A stretch of DNA of 12,137 nt from contig NZ_CAMLOV010000164.1 of the NCBI RefSeq assembly GCF_946481715.1, positions 1-12,137 on the forward strand. Direction: 5' to 3'. Origin of the DNA: an uncultured Mucilaginibacter sp. (lineage in GTDB: Bacteria > Bacteroidota > Bacteroidia > Sphingobacteriales > Sphingobacteriaceae). Of this stretch, positions 6,534-12,137 are shown piece by piece. The stretch's first letter is position 1, and each line of letters opens with the position of its first letter. The notes beneath the pieces were generated by a model, which saw only the letters and a program-made list of their open reading frames with translations, was not told the DNA's origin and did no database searches. A program made the position numbers and the translations under genes.

Positions 6534-7472
6534 ATGAAGAAACCGGCTCTATTAGTACTCGGCCTATTGTTATTGGCATTCATCAGTATCTACTTTATAA
6601 TACCGCAAAACATTACAGCTACCAGCACCGTAACTGTTGACGCTACCGATGGCAATGTATTTAAATTCCTTATTAAAAAAGAGGCTTGGCCTAAATGGTG
6701 GCCCGGTACGCATAACCGTAAAGACAGCAGCTCTTTTGCTTACAATGGTGTAATGTACACGATAAAAAAAGATGCCAACAGCTATATAGAAGTAAACATT
6801 AACACCGGCAAATTAGAATTGGACAGCAAGATAAATTACCTTGCAACAGAGGATGGTGCTACCGATGTGAGGTGGGATGCCGTTAAACAAAGCAGCCTTA
6901 ACCCCTTTGCGCGTATTGCTGAATTTGTACGGATAAAAGCTGAGCAAAAGGATATGGACAGCGTGTTAACCCAATTTAAACAATTTATTCAAAAAGACAT
7001 AAACGTTTACGGGCTGCGCATAAAAATAGATAAGGTGAAAGACGGTGTGATGCTTGCCACCAACACCGTAACCAAAACACCACCTACGGACGGCGCGGTA
7101 TATAGCATGATCGCTGATCTGCGCAAACAAATAGCTGCACAAAATGCTACAGAAACCAATAAACCGATGCTGAACGTTACCCAAGTTGACAATAGCGAAT
7201 ACCATGTTATGGTTGCCATACCGGTTAATAAGGAAATAAAGCCGGGAGTAAATTCGGTTATTAATAAAATGGTAGTAGGCGGTAATATACTCCAAACCGA
7301 GGTAAAAGGCGGGCGAAAAACCATTGATAATGCGTTTGTACAATTACAAAATTTCCGTAAAGACTATAAACTTACCGGCGTTGCCATGCCTTTTGAACTG
7401 ATGGTAACCGATAGGAGCATTGAAAAAGACACCAGCAAGTGGGTTACAAAACTATATTGGCCAATACTTTAG
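6534..7472 (+). CDS. Membrane-anchored SRPBCC plus GyrI-like effector-binding domain protein
   Basis: ATG 6534 is chosen over the in-frame TTG at 6519 because it starts a standard signal anchor, MKKPALLVLGLLLLAFISIY, giving 312 aa. One helix (about 5-22) is followed by an SRPBCC/START-like hydrophobic-pocket domain (about 30-150), marked by the opening VTVDATDGNVFKFL and by WPKWWPG at 52-58. A second half (about 155-312) resembles the GyrI/AraC effector-binding fold, with the ending PFELMVTDR (286-294) and KWVTKLYWPIL. Both domain types bind small ligands, and no DNA-binding domain is present, so a sensor, scavenger or carrier at the inner membrane with the pocket domains outside is the reasonable guess. 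The gene has its own promoter, is divergent from the haloperoxidase-fold gene and converges with the VCBS gene, with only 5 bp between the stops. The ligand is unknown. Confidence 0.75.
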   Translation: MKKPALLVLGLLLLAFISIYFIIPQNITATSTVTVDATDGNVFKFLIKKEAWPKWWPGTHNRKDSSSFAYNGVMYTIKKDANSYIEVNINTGKLELDSKINYLATEDGATDVRWDAVKQSSLNPFARIAEFVRIKAEQKDMDSVLTQFKQFIQKDINVYGLRIKIDKVKDGVMLATNTVTKTPPTDGAVYSMIADLRKQIAAQNATETNKPMLNVTQVDNSEYHVMVAIPVNKEIKPGVNSVINKMVVGGNILQTEVKGGRKTIDNAFVQLQNFRKDYKLTGVAMPFELMVTDRSIEKDTSKWVTKLYWPIL

Positions 7473-7477
7473 CGTGC

Positions 7478-10400
7478 TTATTTGGTTATCAATAAGAGCT
7501 TACCTTCGTAAGTAACCACGATATACCCCTCACCTGCCGCCGTTTTGATCAATTGCGGGCCTGCCATCTCCTGAAAATTGAATAGCGGGTTTACCCAATA
7601 CTCGGGCAGCGAGAGCTGTTTGGTTTGCTTATTATAGCGCATAGCAACGATACCTAATGCATCATATTTTCCTTCGTAAGGTACCACTCCCCAAAAGTTT
7701 CCATTGAGTAAAACATCGCCTTGTTTATTATTTAGCGCGGTAATAGAACGTATGGGTGCTTGCTGGTACAGGTAGGGTAGTTCGGTTGCAGTTTTAGCGT
7801 TTAGTATGTCGCTGATAAAAATACTTTTAAACTGATTGGCTACCAATCGTTTATCATCTATTAGTTTATCCTGAAAAATCTCCCCGGTCGTTTTATCGGC
7901 CATTTTCTGAAAGCTCAGGAACTCCTTCTTCAAATAAGGCAACTCCTGCTCCAAATCATTCTTGGGACGGAACGGGTAATATTTCCCTTTATAAAAGTAC
8001 GATAAAACCAGGTCGTTTTTCCCGTCGTCGTCTAAATCCTGATTGTAGGCGTATAACGGTTGCGTAGCTGCAACGTTGTATTTGCTGTTGTCGCCCCAAT
8101 TGCCCGCTAACAGGTCGGCTTTGCCGTCGCCATCTAAATCAGCCACCGTTGCAGATTGCCACCAGCCGTTGGCATCATCCAACAAAGGCGATGAAAACTT
8201 AACCAGTTTTTTGTTCATGTTAAGGAATATCTGCACTGGTGCCCATTCTGATGAAACTACAATATCGCTGTTGCCATTATGGTCGATATCGGCTGCCGAG
8301 ATATTGGTGATGTAAGGTATACCAGTTAGCTGTTTATAAGCATTTTGGGCCGCAGTTACAAAAGCTCCGCCGCCTTTATTAAGCAGTACAAGCCCATTTG
8401 CCGGTGTGGTATAATCCACAAAAGATACAGCAGCGCTAAAAAACACATCTGTTAAGCCGTCACCATTAAAATCGTACAAAAATAGTTTGGCTACCGCCGC
8501 GTCCGGTTTTGGCAATGCCTTATATTCGAATTTATAATTGCCTTTGTTGATATACAAACGCGGCCCCACGCGTTTATCGGGTTCCGCAAACGGATTGCTG
8601 GCACTCATTACTACCAAGTCGGGGAGCCCATCGTCATTTACATCTGCCCATTGTGCTTCGGTGTCGCCGTAACTTTTAAATGCGGTGAATGCTTCCACCG
8701 CTATTTTAGTAAAGCCGATACCTTTGTTCCCTGCCAAGATATATTTTTCCTCTCCGGGAATCCCGCCTACATAAATGTCATCCAGCCCATCTTTATTGGC
8801 ATCACCCACTGCAACCGGTGGGGTGTGGGGCAAATAGGTATGCGGAAGCAAGTTGTAGTAATTAAAATCGGGCGTATCGTATTGTTGCAAAGTAGCAAGG
8901 ATACCGGCCTTTACCTGTACAGATGTAAACTGCGCACCACCTTTTATAAAATTGTCAACCAGCGCTACCATATCAGTTGTGGTTTGCGTTTGGCTCTTGT
9001 TATAAGTAACAAGCGTTTTTTTGTTCGGGCTGAAATTTTTTATTACCTGGTACGAATTATCCGGCCAAACCACCATCAGTTCAAGAGGCTTATCGCCAGG
9101 CAAAAACGTAAAGGTGAGGTTATTATTTTGCGTACTTTCATAAGCGGTGCTGGTCTGTATTTCCTGGTGATCTATCTCTTTTGCCGAACGCAGGAAGAAC
9201 CTTGTACCAATGCCGTCACGGTTTAATCCGGCATATTTCACGCTGAAATTGAGATACGAAGGTTTGGCATCCTTTGCTTTTTCCATCGTCATGTTTTGGT
9301 AAATGAAAGCATGGGCATCCATGTTATTGGTGACCATATCCAGGTCGCCATCGTTATCCAGGTCAATAGCAACGGCCCCTGCAGATACTGAAGTATCCCG
9401 CATGTCGTTGCCTTCGGATATATCGGTAAATTTCAGTTTGTCGCCGCCATGGTACAGGTAATTATGCACCTGCCCATCGGGCATCAGGTTTATTTTCTCC
9501 TTATCGAAAAACCGGCTGGTTTTAAAATCTTTTATCACATTAGGGTCGCCGAGGTATTTCAAGTAATCCATATCGTTTAGGCGCTTTTTGATGCCGTTAC
9601 TAAAGAAAATATCCTTGTGCCCATCCATATCAAAATCCTGCACCAAAGGCGACCAGGTCCAGTCTGTTGCCGACATACCCGAGTACAGACTTACATCTAC
9701 AAATTTATTACCGTTGCCAACGTTTAGCTGCAGGCTATTTTTTGAATATTGATAGTAATACCCGGCATTCACCTCCTGGTTGTAAATATCCAGCGGTTCA
9801 TCGTTGATAGTTGATTTAAGCACTTTCATCTCCTCGGGAAGCATATCGGTGCTTATTACATCCAAATGCCCATCCTTATTTACATCGCTAATGGCGTTCC
9901 CCATCGAAAACAAGCTGGTATGCCCGAACGCGCTTTTGAGTTCTTCTTTAAAAGTGCCGTTTCGTTGGTTTACGTAGTAGTAATCCTGCTCAAAAAAATC
10001 GTTGCTTATGTATATATCATCCCATCCGTCGTTATTCAGGTCGCCTATACTTAGCCCCAGCCCGTAACCTATTGGCGCCGAATAAATACCCGACCCTTGT
10101 GTAACATCAGTAAATTTTCCGTTATTATTTTTAAATAAATGGTCGCCTGCATCATGGCTGTATTTAAAGCGCTGTGTACTGTCGCCATAAGTGTCGTTAC
10201 TATGCACAGATGAAGTGAGCAGCAACATATCCAAGTCGCCGTCTTTATCGTAATCGAAAAAACTTGCCTGTGTAGAGAAGCCGGCAAAATCGAGCCCGTA
10301 CCTGGCTGCAGATTCTGTAAAAGTTAAGTCGCCGTTGTTGATATAAAGCTGGTTTTTGCCTTTAAACCCCTTAAAATTTGATACGACGCAAACGTAAATA

Positions 10401-10843
10401 TCCTTTAGCCCGTCGCCATTTATATCTACTACGGTAACGCCGGTCTTCCAATTGCCGGCGCCCTTTAGCCCGGCTTTTGTGGTAATATCTTCAAACGCTA
10501 AGTGGCCTTTATTAAGGTATAATTTATTTTCGCCCTGGTTAGATGTGAAATAAAGGTCTTCCAGCCCGTCGTTATTAAAGTCGGCAGAGGCAACGCCGGC
10601 ACCATTATAAAAATAAAGGTAATCAAGAATGTTAACCGAATCTGTTACGATGTTATGGTTTATAAAGTCGACGTGGCTGTCTTCTGTTGCCACCAGCTTA
10701 AAAATACCATCACCAGCTTTCTTTTTTTCGCAGGAATTGAAAAAAGCAAGGCAAGCCACTATTGCGCAGCAAGCCGCCACGATAGATTTTATAGCAATGC
10801 CCGATTGATTAGGTAAGCGTTTTGCGCGCTTTGCTTTTTTCAT
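7478..10843 (-). CDS. VCBS/FG-GAP repeat lipoprotein with ASPIC/UnbV domain (CRTAC1-like), 1121 aa
   Basis: A large exported lipoprotein: a basic start, one hydrophobic helix, and a lipobox ending FFNSC with Cys at 38. Thirteen calcium-binding loops of the type DxNxDGxxD are visible: seven in the first half (residues 88, 140, 197, 268, 320, 403, 494) and six in the second (681, 734, 791, 852, 902, 936). This suggests two beta-propellers. Between them, about 530-605, lies an ASPIC/UnbV domain with GIGTRF, ESTQNNNLTFTF and VVWPDNSYQVI. The C-terminal part (about 950-1121), containing YPFRPKNDLEQELPYLKKEF and GNFWGVVPYEGKYDA, is shared with the neighbouring VCBS protein. Family knowledge places such proteins at the Bacteroidota cell surface, often near SusC/SusD loci; the molecular role is not established. 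Its ATG lies one base after the cupin stop, so the two are surely co-transcribed. Confidence 0.93.
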   Translation of the reverse strand: MKKAKRAKRLPNQSGIAIKSIVAACCAIVACLAFFNSCEKKKAGDGIFKLVATEDSHVDFINHNIVTDSVNILDYLYFYNGAGVASADFNNDGLEDLYFTSNQGENKLYLNKGHLAFEDITTKAGLKGAGNWKTGVTVVDINGDGLKDIYVCVVSNFKGFKGKNQLYINNGDLTFTESAARYGLDFAGFSTQASFFDYDKDGDLDMLLLTSSVHSNDTYGDSTQRFKYSHDAGDHLFKNNNGKFTDVTQGSGIYSAPIGYGLGLSIGDLNNDGWDDIYISNDFFEQDYYYVNQRNGTFKEELKSAFGHTSLFSMGNAISDVNKDGHLDVISTDMLPEEMKVLKSTINDEPLDIYNQEVNAGYYYQYSKNSLQLNVGNGNKFVDVSLYSGMSATDWTWSPLVQDFDMDGHKDIFFSNGIKKRLNDMDYLKYLGDPNVIKDFKTSRFFDKEKINLMPDGQVHNYLYHGGDKLKFTDISEGNDMRDTSVSAGAVAIDLDNDGDLDMVTNNMDAHAFIYQNMTMEKAKDAKPSYLNFSVKYAGLNRDGIGTRFFLRSAKEIDHQEIQTSTAYESTQNNNLTFTFLPGDKPLELMVVWPDNSYQVIKNFSPNKKTLVTYNKSQTQTTTDMVALVDNFIKGGAQFTSVQVKAGILATLQQYDTPDFNYYNLLPHTYLPHTPPVAVGDANKDGLDDIYVGGIPGEEKYILAGNKGIGFTKIAVEAFTAFKSYGDTEAQWADVNDDGLPDLVVMSASNPFAEPDKRVGPRLYINKGNYKFEYKALPKPDAAVAKLFLYDFNGDGLTDVFFSAAVSFVDYTTPANGLVLLNKGGGAFVTAAQNAYKQLTGIPYITNISAADIDHNGNSDIVVSSEWAPVQIFLNMNKKLVKFSSPLLDDANGWWQSATVADLDGDGKADLLAGNWGDNSKYNVAATQPLYAYNQDLDDDGKNDLVLSYFYKGKYYPFRPKNDLEQELPYLKKEFLSFQKMADKTTGEIFQDKLIDDKRLVANQFKSIFISDILNAKTATELPYLYQQAPIRSITALNNKQGDVLLNGNFWGVVPYEGKYDALGIVAMRYNKQTKQLSLPEYWVNPLFNFQEMAGPQLIKTAAGEGYIVVTYEGKLLLITK

Positions 10844-10844
10844 T

Positions 10845-11210
10845 TTATAAATATTCCGGGTTATCCACCGTCAGTTCACTCACCTTATCTCCTGTATTGA
10901 GCGTGCTTGCGGGCTCAAACAACATTACATGTACTTCTTCGGCAGCCACCGGCTTGTGTTCGGTGCCTTTGGGGATGATAATAAAATCTCCCTCTTTTAG
11001 CCCCACAACTTTATCGCTCAGGTGCATTTCAAACGCGCCGCTTACCACCAAAAACATTTCATCCTCGTTATCGTGCTTATGCCAAACAAACTCGCCTGCA
11101 AATTTCACCAGTTTTACATGCTGGCCGTTCAGTTCGCCCACAATTTTGGGGCTCCAGTGAGCAGTAAATTGCGAAAGCTTATCGTTAATGTTTACCTTTT
11201 GTACGCTCAT
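10845..11210 (-). CDS. Small single-domain cupin
   Basis: A 121-aa protein with both cupin motifs. Motif 1 is GEFVWHKHDNEDEMFLVVSG, with metal ligands H44, H46 and E51 and the closing G58. Motif 2 is GDFIIIPKGTEHKP, with P80, G82 and H85. The ligand set His-His-Glu-His is complete, so it should bind a divalent metal. No signal peptide is visible, so it is cytoplasmic. Proteins of this size include sugar isomerase-like, dioxygenase-like and purely ligand-binding cupins, and the sequence does not decide between them. It sits between two VCBS genes, 16 bp after the first and one base before the second. A cytoplasmic metal-binding protein is thus translated in step with two exported giants, which is unusual and may point to a small-molecule sensing or modifying role. 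Confidence 0.9.
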   Translation of the reverse strand: MSVQKVNINDKLSQFTAHWSPKIVGELNGQHVKLVKFAGEFVWHKHDNEDEMFLVVSGAFEMHLSDKVVGLKEGDFIIIPKGTEHKPVAAEEVHVMLFEPASTLNTGDKVSELTVDNPEYL

Positions 11211-11226
11211 AACATGCCGCTAACAC

Positions 11227-12137
11227 TTAATGCAATTTATATGCTTTAAGTTTATCATCGTTCAATCCAAATAAAAAGTATTTTTCGCCCCTGCTATTTT
11301 TTATCATCAGCGATGAGCGTATTTGCCCGGTTAGGTTTATACCGCTTTGTGCAGGCGAAATATACATAAATCCGCTTTTAGAATACTTATAAATTTGCCC
11401 ATGGCTGGCATCTAAACGTCCAACTTCGGGCTTAAAGCCGTAAAAGTTACCGCCTACGATGATAGATGACACACCGCCATTATCCAGATCATCGCATAAT
11501 ATGGTATTCACGCTTGATAGTTGTGCGTTATACGGCAAAGCCTGTACTGTAAATTTGCCCCCCTCATTGATGAATACAGCGGAAGCAAGGTAATTCATCT
11601 CATGCATTTCTGCCCCTTCCAATTGGTCGTCGGGGAAGATTTCGTTAAATGGTTTTCCGGCGTAATCGTCATACTTCAGGTATTTCTTTTTAAGAATAGG
11701 CATCTGCCCAACCAGGTCGGGCTTCATGTGGAACACGTAGGGCACATGGTCGGTTTTATACATCGATGTAACACATTCCTTAGTGCCGTTCTTGTCGAAA
11801 TCCTTAATGTATATTTTCATCGGCTCCTCAAAGGATGCCCTGAATTTTATATTAAGGCCAATATTACCGGCAATAATATCTTGTTTGCCATCGCCGTTTA
11901 CATCAGCAATTTGCAATGCGCTCCACCAGCCTTTGTACTTATTCAGTTGCTTGTCTTCGGCGAATTTGCCCATATTGTTCTTAAATATCCTAATGCCCAT
12001 CCAGTTACCCGCTACCACTAAGTCGGGGTAGCCGTTGCCATCTATATCTGCCCATTGTGCCGAAGTAACCATGCCAAGTTTGGTATCGGCACCTAAAATC
12101 TGTGCTGATACATCGGTAAAGCGTCCATCGCCATTGT
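11227..12137 (-). CDS. VCBS/FG-GAP repeat protein, C-terminal part (5' end outside window)
   Basis: The frame stays open to the right edge. The ATG at 12072 is internal, because the 21 codons before it continue the family sequence (NGDGRFTDVSAQILG). About 302 residues are visible. They carry FG-GAP calcium loops DIDGNGYPD and DVNGDGKQD, plus weaker loops DFDKNGTKE and DLDNGGVSS that have lost ligand positions. The end matches the C-terminus of the downstream 1121-aa protein: KTDHVPYVFHMKPDLVGQ with ILKKKYLKYDD, and GNFYGFKPEVGRLDA. The two are therefore tandem paralogues rather than parts of one gene. The N-terminus, any lipobox and a possible ASPIC domain lie outside. It is the first visible gene of the operon, and its promoter must be to the right of the window. 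Confidence 0.9.
   Translation of the reverse strand, partial: NGDGRFTDVSAQILGADTKLGMVTSAQWADIDGNGYPDLVVAGNWMGIRIFKNNMGKFAEDKQLNKYKGWWSALQIADVNGDGKQDIIAGNIGLNIKFRASFEEPMKIYIKDFDKNGTKECVTSMYKTDHVPYVFHMKPDLVGQMPILKKKYLKYDDYAGKPFNEIFPDDQLEGAEMHEMNYLASAVFINEGGKFTVQALPYNAQLSSVNTILCDDLDNGGVSSIIVGGNFYGFKPEVGRLDASHGQIYKYSKSGFMYISPAQSGINLTGQIRSSLMIKNSRGEKYFLFGLNDDKLKAYKLH

Noticed and set aside
8651..9226. 191-codon plus-strand frame inside the VCBS gene
   Set aside because: Lies opposite the second-propeller and ASPIC region. Its composition reflects the reverse of the DGxxD repeats and no motif is seen.

Overview
The window looks like chromosomal DNA of a Bacteroidota bacterium, most likely a Sphingobacteriaceae member close to Mucilaginibacter or Pedobacter. 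The reasons are the protein families present (lipoproteins with Ser-Cys lipoboxes, tandem VCBS/FG-GAP proteins with an ASPIC/UnbV domain, a GH65 hydrolase of the Flavobacterium type), a perfect Bacteroidota -7 promoter box, starts without clear Shine-Dalgarno sequences, and intergenic repeats typical of these genomes. The genus is inference only.

Layout: (1) 1-1083 is the C-terminal two thirds of a GH37 trehalase, cut by the left edge. (2) 1084-1538 is a gene-free stretch packed with repeats: a 14-bp tandem array, a perfect hairpin, and a 100-bp inverted-repeat element bracketed symmetrically by 16-bp direct repeats. (3) 1539-2628 holds two small + strand genes of unknown function: a single-pass membrane protein of 139 aa and a lipoprotein broken by a one-base frameshift at an A-run. 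(4) 2629-2959, between convergent genes, holds two arrays with a 10-bp period and a hairpin near the end of the next gene. (5) 6332-2960 on the minus strand is a probable two-gene unit: a PAP2/vanadium-haloperoxidase-fold lipoprotein followed after 10 bp by a secreted GH65 alpha-glucosidase. (6) 6534-7472 on the plus strand is a membrane-anchored SRPBCC plus GyrI-like effector-binding protein with its own promoter. (7) 12137-7478 on the minus strand is a tight operon: the end of one VCBS/FG-GAP protein, a small cupin, then a 1121-aa VCBS/ASPIC lipoprotein.

How the genes may work together: trehalase and GH65 both belong to families that cleave glucose-glucose alpha-linkages, so the left half suggests use of trehalose, kojibiose or related alpha-glucosides. 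The haloperoxidase-fold lipoprotein and the VCBS proteins are exported, and such proteins often sit near SusC/SusD uptake loci in Bacteroidota. No SusC/SusD gene lies inside this window, so that link is inference. The most unusual items are the VCBS-cupin-VCBS operon, the haloperoxidase-fold/GH65 pair, the paired 10-bp-period arrays and the bracketed inverted repeat. No complete defence system, CRISPR array, transposase, tRNA or rRNA was seen.
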